Shown here: positions 1 to 12,196 of the stretch, piece by piece | Layout: each line of letters opens with the position of its first letter | Position numbering within the stretch: the first letter of the stretch is position 1 | From: Rotaria macrura | Lineage: Eukaryota; Rotifera; Eurotatoria; Philodinida; Philodinidae | Assembly (NCBI GenBank): GCA_900239685.1 | Contig: OENT01000616.1 | Span: forward strand, 1 to 64,000 | Direction: 5' to 3' | Length of the DNA: 64,000 bases | Position numbers and translations under genes: made by a program | The notes under the pieces: generated by a model | What the model was told of the DNA's origin: nothing | What the model saw: the letters and a program-made list of their open reading frames with translations, nothing else | Databases searched by the model: none

Positions 1-2926
1 GATGAAAATTAAAAAAGTTATTAAAGAAAAAAGACAAAGTTTTGAAAAATGTAATTGATTTGCCCCAGCGTACTCTACTATTTTCTTACAAGTTAAATAT
101 CATTACATTTGAACTAGCATGACACACAATACAATAAACATGAAACCATTATTGATGGTTCAAGATGAAACAACATAGTTTAACATAGAAACTATAAGTT
201 CATGGATTAAATGAAGTCAAATAGAAAATGACAATAACATGCAAAAATATTTAACTGTAATTTTAATTGATCAATGTTACACTTCAGGAAACGGAAGTTG
301 TAATTTGAACTCGATCACAAGCTGAAATTACCATTGATTTTTAGTAAAAGTTAAATAAAATTTAACAGGCAGATTATTGATGTTCTTAAGACGACAAAAA
401 GCCAAACATACCTTCATTCAGTTTTTCTACAGTATACCTTATGAAATCACCCATAAAAGAAGTTTTTCTCATTTAAAAACCACGAAGGTATAGCTCAAAG
501 TTTGCCAAAGAAAAAGCAATGTGTTCTCAATATTAGAAGAATAGATCTCTGTCGACTACGATCTCGTCCAATTAGTTCACCATGCATATGTGTAGCATAA
601 AAAATTTGTTAAAATAACTATTTGACATAGAAAAATGATACATTCCACTAGACAAAAGACACTCACGGGACAAATAAGAGATCAAAAACATCCATGAACT
701 TGAATGTATCCTATGAAAGTGTCGGTCATATCGAGCTAGATAAAATCATTGGATGATTTAAGTTAGATTCAAGGATTCAATAAGAATTCACTGGATTAAT
801 TTCGGTACGTCATTTAAAGGATTTTTTGTCACGATACAAGAGATATTCCAGATACTTAGAATGTTGTAAGTATCTATCATTTTAAAAACGTATGTCTCAG
901 ATCGATACTGTTTGATAAGAGAAAACATATCAATGGATAGGAAAACTAATGAGTAGAATACAAATCAATTACTAACGTATGAAACTACATATTAATCATT
1001 TTCTCAGGAAAATATGATATTTTCTTATGACAATCACAATCGATAGGAATCTAATCGATGATTCATTTCCAATGAACTCAATAAATGCAGATGTTCCTTT
1101 TGCAATGGAGTAGGATGAAGTTTTTCAGAAAGAACTTTCAATCTGGTAATGATTTAAGTTCAATATGATTCATAGAAAACTATGAGTATTCATTGTTTAA
1201 CTTCTGATAAAGTCATGAACATTGAAATCTAAAGACTATTATTGTAATTAGAGTATGTGTTCAGGTATCAAATTTACATTATAGATAAAAATACATCGAG
1301 ATATCATGATAGAAATTCTTTTGTTGAGATTGTTTCTATACACAAGTAAATTGTTTAGAACGTGTACGTATACAAACCTAAATATATATATATATATATC
1401 GGTGAACAAATATTCCTGTTTATTTTTTATTCATTGATAACAACAGTTCTCTATATTCAAATATGAAGGAACATTGTTACTTGCACAGAAAGCATGATAT
1501 ATATATTTTACATACATCGACAACCAAATGCCATTCCAATGCCAACTTTAATGGAATGGACTGAATATTTTCGATAACTCTATAACTTTCATGTTGATGG
1601 AAATATTACTGATGTGTTATGAATATTGATTCTTACTACTTACGTTGGATTTTGATTAACGAGATTTTGAAATATTGTTCCATTTTTGTAGTTCTATAAA
1701 AACTAATTATTCATAAATAATAGATAGTTATCGGTCATTTTCTAGATATTCATCTTGTCTTTCTTTCAGAGATTTCTGTTCATACATAATTTATATACTA
1801 TTGTATTAACATGTAGAGTTTCATCTGATTGATCATAATCAATGGCTAAGATATGATAAAACAAACCCTGATGTTTTCATTACAATTTTTCAATCATGTA
1901 ATTAACGACTGTTCGAAAAAAAAATAAATTTACCAACAGATACAACGAGAAAAAGATCCAAACATCTACAAAGAACACATTATTCTATAGTTTTCAGTGT
2001 TGTTTTCGAATAAACACACTTGTCGATGACGTACTTCAATAAAACAAAAATGATGTTTTGTTTTTGTTTTACGCCAATATCCATTTTGTTACTACATCAA
2101 GTAATGACTCATAGTACTTGATTTCTCATCCTATTGGATATTCTTGATGGTAGTGATCTGCAGAAAAAATTTATAACAAGTATTTTAAGTCAACGACTGT
2201 TTATTCGCCATCTGTTGGTTTTAATGATTTTCATAATTTATTCTACGTATCATGATATAATTTCCTGATGTATATGAATTGTTACATTCTCGGACTGCAA
2301 GAGACAATCATATCATACAACAATCACTTAGTCGTACGATAGTTCATTTAAATAAACAACCATTTCTTCTCGAATGAAATTGCAACAGATTTCGAAATCG
2401 TTCCAATTCGTTATTTCATATGTATCAATCAACAATCTGGTGGTTATTGCATATCTAATTAAAACATGCATACTAACTTTTCATTATAAACATACTTCGA
2501 TAAGATAGAATTATGTTTAATATATGCAATATTATTATAGATCGGAGTAGTCTAATGTTTATTTTTCATTTCATCAAGGATGGGTGTTGAAAAATTGTGT
2601 ACCATCATTAAATAATACACAAACTATTTACCCTGCTTGCATTAATGTAAATGCAGAAAAAGAAAATGAAATAGTGTTGAGAATTTTTGCATTCTCATGT
2701 TAAATGTTTATTAATCATTGATGGTATTTTTTCCTTGGTATAAATGTAAATTTCACACGCACACACACTTATAGACAATAAACGAATGAAATCTCAAAGA
2801 TTGAATTCAACAAAAAAAAAACAAACAAGGACAGATGATGACTAGAAATAATTTAACTAACAAGGTGTGTGTTCCTGTTGATCAAATATTTAAAAATACG
2901 CGTCATTATGATTATTTTTTCGTTAT
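1..2926. other. AT-rich intergenic region, no gene seen
   Basis: About 2.9 kb with no open frame of convincing coding character on either strand. It holds short low-complexity runs, such as an AT dinucleotide tract near 1383-1400 and a CA-rich tract near 2756-2770. The right end is the 3' flank of the Hsp70 gene. No transposon ends were recognised. Confidence 0.6.
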
Positions 2927-5106
2927 TTAATCTACTTCTTCGATGGTTGGTCCTGAAGGACCTCCTGATTTCTTGCCTCCAGCAGGTCCACTTGGCATAC
3001 CGCCATGAGCACCACCTTCACCACCTGAAATACAAAATAGAATAAATATTTTCTGTAATTTCTTCATTCTATGAACACTTACCATAAAGTTTAGCCATAA
3101 TCGGTGAACAAATCTTCTCAATTTCTTTAAGTTTATGTTCGAATTCTTCTTTTTCAGCTAATTGATTGACTTCCATCCATTTCAGTGCTGCTTCGATTGT
3201 TTCGGTTATTTTAGCTTTGTCATCAGATGAAATCTTCGCCGATATCTTGTCATCACTGATACTTGTCTTCATATTGAAGCAATAAGATTCAAGTGAATTC
3301 TTAGCTGAGATACGTTCACGTTGAGCTTCATCTTCTTTCTTGTATTTTTCAGCATCAGATACCATTCTTTCGATATCATCTTTTGATAAACGTCCTTTAT
3401 CATTTGTGATCGTAATTTTATTTTCACGACCTGTTGATTTATCAACAGCCGATACGTTTAAGATACCGTTGGCATCAATATCAAATGTAACTTCGATTTG
3501 TGGTACACCACGTGGAGCTGGTGGAATACCAGAAAGTTCGAAATTACCAAGTAAATGATTATCCCGTGTCATTGAACGTTCACCTTCGAAGACTTTGATA
3601 TCAACACCTGGTTGATTATCCGAATAGGTGGTAAATGTTTGTGTTTGTTTTGTTGGAATGGTTGTATTACGTTTAATTAAAGCTGTCATAACACCGCCGG
3701 CAGTTTCAATACCCTTGAATCAAAGAACAAGGAAATTATTTGAAACAAGAAAAAATCTACAATTCCGCTGTTTCTTACCAATGAAAGTGGTGCGACATCA
3801 AGTAAGAGTACATCTTTGACTTCTTCGGATTTATCACCTGTTAAAATAGCTGCTTGAACGGCTGCACCGTATGCAACGGCTTCATCCGGATTGATGGATT
3901 TGTTTAATTCTTTTCCATTGAAAAAATCTTGAAGTAGTTTTTGTACTTTGGGTATGCGTGTTGAACCGCCGACAAGTACAATTTCGTGAATACTTGCTTT
4001 ATCCATTTTAGCATCGCGCAATGCCTTTTCAACTGGTTCAAGTGTTGAACGGAAAAGGTCAGCGCAAAGTTCTTCAAATCGTGCACGTGTAACTGTTGAA
4101 TAGAAATCAATACCTTCGTGAAGAGAATCGATTTCAATTGAAGCTTGTGAAGATGATGAAAGTGTACGCTATAAAAACAAAAATCAAAATTACAAGTACA
4201 AATACATATTGAATTTTTAAAATAAAATATCTTACTTTGGCACGTTCACAAGCTGTACGTAAACGACGAAGACCACGTTTATTTTGTGACAAATCTTTGT
4301 TGTTCTTGCGTTTAAATTCTTGAACAAAGTGCGTTACCATTCGATTATCAAAATCTTCACCACCTAAATGTGTATCACCAGCTGTTGATTTAACTTCGAA
4401 TATACCTTCCTCAATTTTAAGTACAGATACATCAAATGTACCACCACCCAAGTCAAATATAAGAATATTTCGTTCGGCTGAAACTTTTTTATCTAAACCA
4501 TAGGCGATAGCAGCAGCTGTTGGTTCATTGATGATACGTAAAACGTTAAGACCAGAAATGACACCAGCATCTTTCGTTGCTTGACGTTGCGAATCATTGA
4601 AATAGGCTGGTACAGTAATGACAGCTTCAGATACTTTTTTACCGAGATACGCTTCAGCTATTTCTTTCATTTTAGTTAAAACCATTGATGAAATTTCTTC
4701 CGGAGTGAATGATTTCGTTTCATTTTTGTATTCGACTTGAATTTTAGGTTTAGTACTCTCGTTTATGACTTTAAATGGCCAATGTTTCATATCAGCTTGT
4801 ACAGTTGCATCATCGTATTTACGACCAATGAGTCGTTTAGCATCGAAAATTGTATTGTTTGGATTCATAGCTACTTGATTTTTAGCAGCATCACCAATCA
4901 AACGTTCACTATCGGTGAATGCAACATAGGATGGTGTTGTACGATTACCTTGATCATTGGCAATAATTTCAACTTTTCCATGTTGGAATATACCAACACA
5001 CTACATAAGGAGATAGTGCATGAGTATTGTTGAGAGAAAATAAAACACAGAACTATGTACTTACTGAGTATGTAGTGCCTAAATCGATACCAATAGCACG
5101 TGCCAT
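2927..5106 (-). CDS. hsp70: Cytosolic heat shock protein 70 (HSPA1/HSPA8 type)
   Basis: ATP-dependent chaperone of the cytosol and nucleus. Five exons on the minus strand join in frame: 5106-5065, 5000-4236, 4168-3779, 3713-3083 and 3024-2927, giving 641 residues, the usual length for the family. All three Hsp70 signatures are present: IDLGTTYS at residues 7-14, [12 protein letters not shown] near residue 195, and [13 protein letters not shown] near residue 333. The peptide-binding domain and alpha-helical lid follow, then a Gly-rich tail ending in EEVD, the docking motif for TPR co-chaperones (HOP, CHIP). This marks the cytosolic class, as there is no signal peptide, no KDEL and no mitochondrial leader. 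Every intron is GT-AG and 53-69 bp long. The start ATG lies about 90 bp downstream of a TATA box and several heat-shock elements, so it is probably heat-inducible. Many animal inducible Hsp70 genes lack introns; this one has four. Confidence 0.97.
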
Positions 5107-5193
5107 TTGTATTTAAATGTCGTAGGAAAGAAGTTGATAACGAATATAAAAATTTCGAATAATACAATGTGAATAATGTTCTCTGCGTTTAGT

Positions 5194-5452
5194 CTTTATA
5201 TAGGGTAAAGCTTTTTTCCTTCTGGTACAATCGAGAACTTTCTCGTAGAACACTGGAGAAGAAAAGAACGAAAAGAAAAGAAAAAAAAAGGAAGAAAGAG
5301 ACGCATATACAATCAAGAATGTTCTACAACATGGTAGATCAGAGGACAATTTGTGTTTGTCTTAGTCAGAGTTGATAATACAAAAGAAATTTCCATTTTG
5401 TGCAAGAAGAAATTATAGAAAAGGAATTCATGACAAATATTTCGAACTTTCT
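5194..5452 (-). promoter_or_regulatory. Hsp70 promoter: TATA box and heat-shock elements
   Basis: Reading the minus strand, CTATATAAAG occupies 5194-5203, about 90 bp upstream of the Hsp70 ATG. Three GAAnnTTC core heat-shock-factor sites lie further upstream: AGAACTTTCT (5234-5243), AGAATGTTCT (5316-5325) and CGAACTTTCT (5443-5452). Each is two inverted nGAAn units. A third unit at the first site (AGAAC, 5248-5252) is out of the ideal 5-bp register. The arrangement matches classical HSF-controlled Hsp70 promoters. Function is inferred from motif and position. Confidence 0.75.
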
Positions 5453-5859
5453 ACTATAAGACACACGATGAAGAGTGACATCTGTTAACGAAGAATTTCA
5501 GCCTTGTCATGCTGTAGAGTCACCCACACAAGTAATAGTCTCTTATTATTAATTATATATGTCATATAATTACGTAGAAAAACAACAAAGCTTTTAAGTT
5601 TCGTTTTTTTGAAAGTCTTAAATATTGATTCATTATTGGTAGGGGCCTTACTTTCGCATATGTCTATTCCAATACAACGTTTTTGTCATTTTCAATTCAC
5701 TAACTTTTCTTGAATCATTGAGACAAAATAAAAAAACTGAATTCGTTCTTATTTTATCTCACAAAGCTGTTTTAATAAAATGCATGAAGAAAATACAACA
5801 CAATAAGTCAATGTTTGTTTTTGTTGCGCTTGAAAAAAAAAAGAAATAGAAACTTTTCA

Positions 5860-6542
5860 TCACGCATCTTCTTTTGGTGGATACGTAGACTCAAATGGCG
5901 AAAGTAAACATCGAATCGCTTTATTTTGAAGACAACCATTGATGAATTCATCTTTTGATAATGATTGATTTTGATCCAAATCTAATTCACGGAATATATC
6001 ATAAGCAACACATTCTGCCGAATTTTCACTCATTTTATTTCGTGTGATGGTAAAGAGTTTCTTTAATAATTCGATCATTTCAGTTGGTTCAATTGTTTGA
6101 GAATGATCTGTATCGAATAACGAGAACGTATATTGTAATTTATCAAGTGGTTCACCAACGGATGTTAATGCGTAAGCGATGAGAAATTCTTTGAAATCTA
6201 TTCGTTGATTTCCTTTAAAAAACAAAACAAAATCAAACTTTAATAAGAAAAACAAACAGAAACTATTTTCAGTAATAGAAAAAAAAAGCACAAACCATTA
6301 TAATCAAACGCTTGAAAAACATTTTCAGCAATAGCTTCAACATTTTTTGTAGAAGAATTTTCTAATTCTTTGTAAAATTTTATAAATTGACTTTTGCTTA
6401 ATTGGCCATTTGGACATACATTTAAAAATTCTCGATACCAACCTTGAATAACATACGGAGTTAGATGAGTCTGCTTCATTAAATATCGATAATCATTTAA
6501 TGATAAATCTTCTTCTAGCTGATGGTGTTGTTGATTACCCAT
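5860..6542 (-). CDS. Neuronal calcium sensor-like EF-hand protein (recoverin/NCS family)
   Basis: Calcium-sensing signalling protein of the recoverin/NCS/visinin-like family. Two exons (6542-6296 and 6212-5860) separated by an 83-bp intron give 199 residues, close to the family's usual 190-200. The four-EF-hand layout is visible. EF1 is degenerate, with the family's typical CPNGQL sequence in place of a calcium loop. EF2 (DYNGNQRIDFKE), EF3 (DTDHSQTIEPTE) and EF4 (DLDQNQSLSKDE) keep acidic or amide ligands at loop positions 1, 3 and 5 and Glu at 12, so all three could bind calcium. The splice junction cuts EF2. The protein starts MGNQQHH: Gly2 could be N-myristoylated as in the family, but the usual Ser/Thr at residue 6 is His, so this is uncertain. 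The C-terminal tail (PPKEDA) is unlike known subfamilies, so I do not assign a subfamily. Confidence 0.9.
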
Positions 6543-9482
6543 GTCTTTCAGTAAATAAATGACAAACTAAAAATTTATTTCGCAATGAACCTTCAAAAGA
6601 CAATATATGGCACTACAACAAAAAATTGATTGCCTACAACTATATTTTTTTGCAGCAAAGAATTTTCTGTCTTATGTCACACTCGTAGATTGTCTCGCGA
6701 TGAAAAATAATAAAAATGCAGGTCATACTAGAATGATGGTTGGATAAAAACGAGTAAAGAGAGAGAGTGCAGAAGAAGAAGATTGAATGAAGAGAAGCAT
6801 GTTTTAAAAAAATTTCAAGTATGAATGAACTAGAAAATATCTAGTATGAAGATTTCTCTTAATTAATTCTAGTAAGAGAAATTTTTTCTCTTAACAACAC
6901 CACCCTTTCTTTATTTATCGGATGATAAAAATTTCTCTTTCCTCTCATATTCATTACTTGTTAAAACTCACTGTTTTATGTCTTCTAGATCATGATTAAG
7001 ATTCATAATCAAGATATTTTTTCCTCATAAATAGAAACAGATTTCTTTTTACTTCGTGTTCCATTTTTTACACTTGTTTTAAGGTAAGCAGATTTATGTC
7101 TCGCTTCAAGGGCCGATATATTTGCTAAGCTCTTTGAACAGAAAGTGAGAGTAGCACTGTTCGACTCTTCGCCAAAAGAATACTAAACTCCAGATGATTA
7201 TCATAAAGCATATTGCTGATATTGATTCATTTGCAAAGAATAATTTGAATTATAAATATTTGTTTTGTTAAACAAATACCGTTTAAAAATATTTACTGAA
7301 CACATATAGAACATTGAGACATCACGTTATACCAAATCTAACTGTAAAGAAGAATAATTGCTTGCTTATTTAATTTACGTGTAATTATTTCATTGTAAGA
7401 GAAAAAAGAGAGCATGCATCGAAACAGGATAGTTCTGTCTTTTATATATCCTCCTACTCTCCCACCCTCACATATTGATTGAATCAGAAAGATGAAAGAG
7501 AATATCATCAAATAAATAATTAATAAATCTAGGTGCATCACGACCTGAACTTTCACTATCAAAATATATTACTAAAATAAGTAACATACACTGATTTTTA
7601 TCATGAGCTGAATAGTGGGAAAACGTGATTGTACGAAAGAAACTAATGTGTTACTGACAAAGTTACATCATGATATGTTTACAAGGAAAATCTACATTGA
7701 AACGTAATTTGAAGAAAAATAATATATAAATGACGAATTCATCGAAAGCGTGATCAAATCTTATGTGTCCTAGCTTATTAACACTGTTGAATGATGTACA
7801 ACGATATTTTATGATCATTGTATTTGATAGTAGGAGTTTTTGTGATATACATTTATCTAAAATCATTTGTATTTTAAGATTTATCGTCGTTGGCTAATAT
7901 TTGAAATATATATATTGTTTCATTGTGTCTCTGAAGAAGTGAAATTGCTCTCGAATAATATGCATGAATTAAATCTTGATTTCACTGTACAGAAAACACT
8001 CAAGTCCACGTGGAGAACATTAAGTCCTGTCTCGAATAATTCGACATTAAGAAAATCATTGAAGTCAGACGAATTTGATTCGCTAGAATAAGAATTTTTG
8101 GTTGGCTTTTGTCAATAATAAATCAAGTTTTCAAACAGGTCAATGATATTGGTTTGTTGTGCTGTTTTTCTTATCTAGATTTATTATTATTCTACATTTA
8201 AGTTTGATACAGTCGGTTCAGCTAAAATTTGTTATTTTTTTTATATTCTATTTCATTTGCTTCTAAACAGAAATAATCAAACAACAAGTCTTGTTGCTTT
8301 TATCCTTTCATCTTCGTTATTTTCATCATTAAAAGCACGTGGATGTAATAGCGTGGCTCGGATTTAGATCGACTCGATCATTTTCTAGATAATTTGATTG
8401 ATGTAGCGAGATTCCAAATAATTGATAGAGTTATGAATCAAGAATGAAAATCCCCAGATTCAAATCCCATGATAGTCCAATGAATAGTATCGAAAACTGG
8501 CTTGAAACTGCTGCATTGTTTTATGAAAATTGTATGCGTTCATCGGAATATTCAGTACGAAGATTCTATTAGAAGTTAGATCTTACTGATGTGAACTATC
8601 ACACACATTAAAAATAGCCGTTAGAACTACGAAGACTTGCGAAGTTGATAGTAACTAAGAAAATGCTCAGATGAATAATAACGACAAAGACTGTTGTATA
8701 GGATGTCATATACGATAGATTCCAGCAGCGGTCGTATGGTATCCAACATGATTTTATATTGCCCATCGCATTTGTGTCTAGTGCATAACCGATGGTTGAT
8801 TCGGTTGTTCAGTTAAAGCAGAATACAGAAATTAACTTTGTTCTTGTTTAAATATTCTCTAGTAAACATATTCCTCAGTTCCATCGATCTAATGTAACTT
8901 AACATTAATTTATATTTACCAATGGATTTCTGATTCGTGAACGGTTTTTAGTATCATGGACTCATTTTACCAGAAGCATCAGATGGAATATAGATACTTG
9001 CCCAGTGTATGATGGATCCGAGATCTCATTGAATTTATGTCAACTTGCATATTAACAGATTTTTCTACGCATATTGTTGTTTTCAGAAATGATGAAAATA
9101 TGATCACAATTTTGAATACAAGAATTTTTCATGTCCTTGTTAAAACATACTTTATTTTTCAATAAAATTCTTGACATAATGGTAACGGAACCAAACGATG
9201 TACATGTTGTGTATTATATCATTAAGCAGACATACCATTCAAAGCCTGAACTTCGTACGATTTCAAATGGTTTCATGCTTGCTTTAAAGAACATATAGAA
9301 ATCAATAGTTGTTTATGGTCCCAACTAAAATCACATTGTATCCATTCGAATTAGAATATTTTTTATTATGGTATGACAAATAATCTCTACATTCAGACAG
9401 ATCTACTTGTTAAAACTTCATTTCAACTTTTTTTAGTGCGTGACAATGAGATATTCAGATATGATTCAGTGTTAAATTTGCG
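6543..9482. other. Intergenic region, no convincing gene
   Basis: About 2.9 kb of AT-rich DNA. A 74-codon plus-strand frame at 7867-8091 has a hydrophilic second half (SEEVKLLSNN...) that could be an exon remnant, but I found no partner exon, start context or splice signal that supports a gene. A tRNA-like B box near 8459 does not fold. Confidence 0.5.
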
Positions 9483-9491
9483 CGAAAATAA

Positions 9492-10438
9492 GGTTAACCC
9501 TAGTTTGGTCGAAAGCAAAAATGTCGAAGGGCAAAAATGTCGAAAATTTTCGCAAAATAATATCGAAAGGTTAAAAGGTCGAATGATAATAATGTCGAAA
9601 GAAAAAATGTCGAAAGGAAAAAATGCCGAAAATAGGAACGTCGAAAAAAATGTCGAAATGAAAATGATCGAAAGATAAAAATTAGGAAAGAATAGAAAAT
9701 GTTTTTTTCGTTCAGAAAAAATTATTATATTTGTTTTATTGAAACAGATCTTAATCATAAAATAAAGTATATGAATAATAAAGATAAAATGCTGAAAGAC
9801 TTTGAATTAAAGATCAAACATGTATTGATATGAAGTTTGGAACTATGTTTTATTTCTCACGAGATACAAAAATCCAGTAAGAAGTTGAGAAGAATTAATT
9901 AGACCATCATTATATCGTTGATACAGAGTATCAACAGGTTTTTGTTTTCCTGTTGTTCGTACATTTTTTTTCTCGATGCACCAGAAGACCACTGAAGAAT
10001 AATTGTTTGAATATTTGTTTCCTCAGCTTGCATGAATTGAATAAACCGCCATATGTTGGGGTGATTGCGTAAAATACGATGGTTCATTCTGTTATGATAA
10101 CCTTCAATGAGAAAGTATAGACGTCGCTTTCGAAATAGATTCCATCGTTGAGTTACATAGCGCTCTCGGGTGTCTGTGACACTTCACCATGTTCAAACGT
10201 CGAAAATATTATCTGTATATAAATAAGTATAAACTTTTGAAATTTTTTCATTTATATATCTAGTATTCCAAATTTTTACATTGCGATGTTTTTATAGTTC
10301 GACATTATAGTTTTCGATATTTGTACTTTCTACATTATTACCTTTCGACATTTTAACTTTCGACATTTTAACTTTCGACTTTTTTAGCTTCGACATTTTA
10401 GCTTCGACATTTTAGCTTTCGACCAAACTAGGGGGAAT
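9492..10438. mobile_element. Non-autonomous MULE (Mutator-like) DNA transposon
   Basis: A 947-bp element flanked by a perfect 9-bp target-site duplication, CGAAAATAA, at 9483-9491 and 10439-10447. The termini are inverted repeats built around CCCTAGTTTGGTCGAAAG at the left and its complement at the right. Inside, both ends continue as irregular tandem runs of a TCGAAA-like unit (about 9510-9680 and 10305-10425). A 9-bp duplication together with long, internally repetitive inverted repeats is typical of MULEs. The minus-strand interior (about 10125-9900) encodes a remnant of a MULE transposase C-terminal region, with motifs IEGYHNRMN and HPNIWRFIQ, followed by an acidic AEE motif. Too little remains to be active, so the element would depend on a transposase supplied elsewhere. 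The intact duplication suggests fairly recent insertion. Confidence 0.82.
9899..10126 (-). pseudogene. MULE transposase C-terminal remnant
   Basis: Short minus-strand coding remnant inside the MULE element. It reads GYHNRMNHRILRNHPNIW and then RFIQFMQAEE, a pattern I recognise from MULE/FLYWCH-associated transposases (an 'EGYH/W.N..N' segment followed by 'HP.IW.FI..L..EE'). The catalytic DDE core and zinc-finger regions are absent. The frame opens without its own initiation context, so it is a relic, not a gene. Family recognition is by eye. Confidence 0.6.
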
Positions 10439-10447
10439 CGAAAATAA

Positions 10448-11230
10448 TGCACAGCAGATTTTTGGATATAGTTGTTATTCAATGAAAAAGACCTTGACTA
10501 CAAGGCTACATGTAATTTCACAAAAAATCCTTTTTTTCTGCAATGTTTCTAGACGCTGATGATCTACTATGTCAAAATAAATTGAAAGAGATCATTCGAT
10601 TTTAGATATATTTTTGTATTAAGTATCTAGAGTGCAATCGAACGAGTTTTCTTGTTCATCATGTCTTATTTCAACAAAAATTATGAACAAAAAATCGAAT
10701 GAAGTCTAGAGTTTTTCTTTACGAACATCACACCGGTGTTATGACTGAAGGATAAATCGATGAAGTATGAATCGTTTAGTTGAAGAGATCTGAAAACAAC
10801 AATCTCTAATTTATAATAACAACGATTCGAACGACATCAATGTAATCTACTAGTACAGCATGGCAATAAAGTCTAGAATAGATACTGAGTGCCAGATATT
10901 TATTCCTAAAGCAAACTTTCTTTAGTCGAGTATCAGAAATTTATTCTAGCAAAACTCTTATAGAAGATCATCAAGATTCATATACTGTTGATGATTACAG
11001 AACATCTAATTGTTCGTTGAGAACCATTCTTAATGTGGTTCAGAACGACTTAAAAATAAGTAAAATACGATAGTTGAAACAATGATCGCCTCCACTTTGG
11101 TATGAATATGATCGACTTAGTGATGATCACTTTTGAATAATTCTATTTGACTCTCCTAATTAATCAAAGCAGAACTTTTATTAGCTGTTATTTTCAAATA
11201 TTAGTTTAGGCAAGTCACTTGAAGTTATCA
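10448..11230. other. Intergenic region, nothing recognised
   Basis: AT-rich sequence between two transposon copies. No open frame, inverted repeat or RNA gene was seen. Confidence 0.5.
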
Positions 11231-12196
11231 TATAATTGTCGCAATAGAAATCAAAATTCTACTTGTAGAACTTAACTTTGTAATTTCTACTAGGAGAAAT
11301 TCCAATAGCACGCGATTTTTATTTGAACAAGTATAAATTATAATTTTAATCTCTACTATAGAAGAATTGTAATTTTGTCTGTAGTAAATTTTAAAATTCA
11401 CCTTTTTACAAATGATATAATGTAGATTGAAAACAGAAAAAATCTTGCAAATTAAATCTAAATTGTCGCTACATTTTCAAAAGAAAACATTCTAATTTAA
11501 TATAATATTGAGCTATTTTATTTGAAACATGATTAACACATCGAATGTTTAGGCGAGAAATTTCGTGTAAAATGTTTTATCAAACAAGCTGCGCATAGTA
11601 TAGTAGCATATTGGTACATTGAAAGATGGTTGAAGCGAACTCAATTTAAATTTTGGTTTCATCAGCCTATCGTCTTTACGCAACAAACTGTGTTCTATCT
11701 TCAAGATGTGAAGTTAATGATCAAATAGATTTAACAAAAAAATAATTTTTCAGAATTACGTGCTACTGATTATCAAAATTTACTATTACAAACTTCTATT
11801 CAAGCTTGTAAAGATTATGTTAGTATAGTAGACAAGTTTGTCTCACAAAAAATGGATATGTAAACAAATTAGAGTACTGTTTGGTAAAAAAGTTCATCCT
11901 ACTAAAATAAATATATTGTTCAAGCATATAGATATAAACCTTTTGAAATATTCAGAAAATTCTACTGCTGATCTACCTTATTAATATATAATATCTATGC
12001 TTCTTTGAATCCTCATTTGTAAAAACGTCGATTTTAATACGTACTACAGAGAAAATTACAATTCTTCTTGAGCACAAATTTTTATCATTTATATTAGTCC
12101 AAGTAAAAATTACGTGTTATTGGAATTTATCCTAGTAGAAATTACAATTTTAAGTTCTACAAGTAGAATTTTGATTTCTACTGAGACATAACTATA
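11231..12196. mobile_element. Old terminal-inverted-repeat DNA element, family unassigned
   Basis: About 966 bp bounded by inverted repeats of roughly 100 bp. The left arm (11231-11330) contains TAGAAATCAAAATTCTAC, then TTGTAATTTCTACTAGGA and ATTCCAATAGCACG. The right arm (about 12100-12196) carries the same blocks in reverse complement with scattered differences (about 10-15% by eye). No reliable target duplication could be fixed, though both ends begin TATA, which would allow a TA site. The interior is AT-rich; a short frame around 11755-11865 has no recognisable domain. Divergence between the arms suggests an old copy. Exact ends are uncertain by about 10 bp. Confidence 0.6.

Noticed and set aside
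3069-5349. Short opposite-strand or extended frames over the Hsp70 gene and its promoter
   Set aside because: Shadows of the spliced Hsp70 coding sequence, with no independent support.
7867-8091. 74-codon plus-strand frame with hydrophilic tail
   Set aside because: No partner exons or family resemblance. Mentioned only as part of the intergenic region.
8441-8500. tRNA-like B box GATTCAAATCCC on the plus strand
   Set aside because: The flanking bases do not form a T stem, and no A box fits upstream.
9373-9758. Overlapping frames rich in Lys, Glu and Phe on both strands
   Set aside because: They are translations of the TCGAAA-like repeats in the left end of the MULE element.
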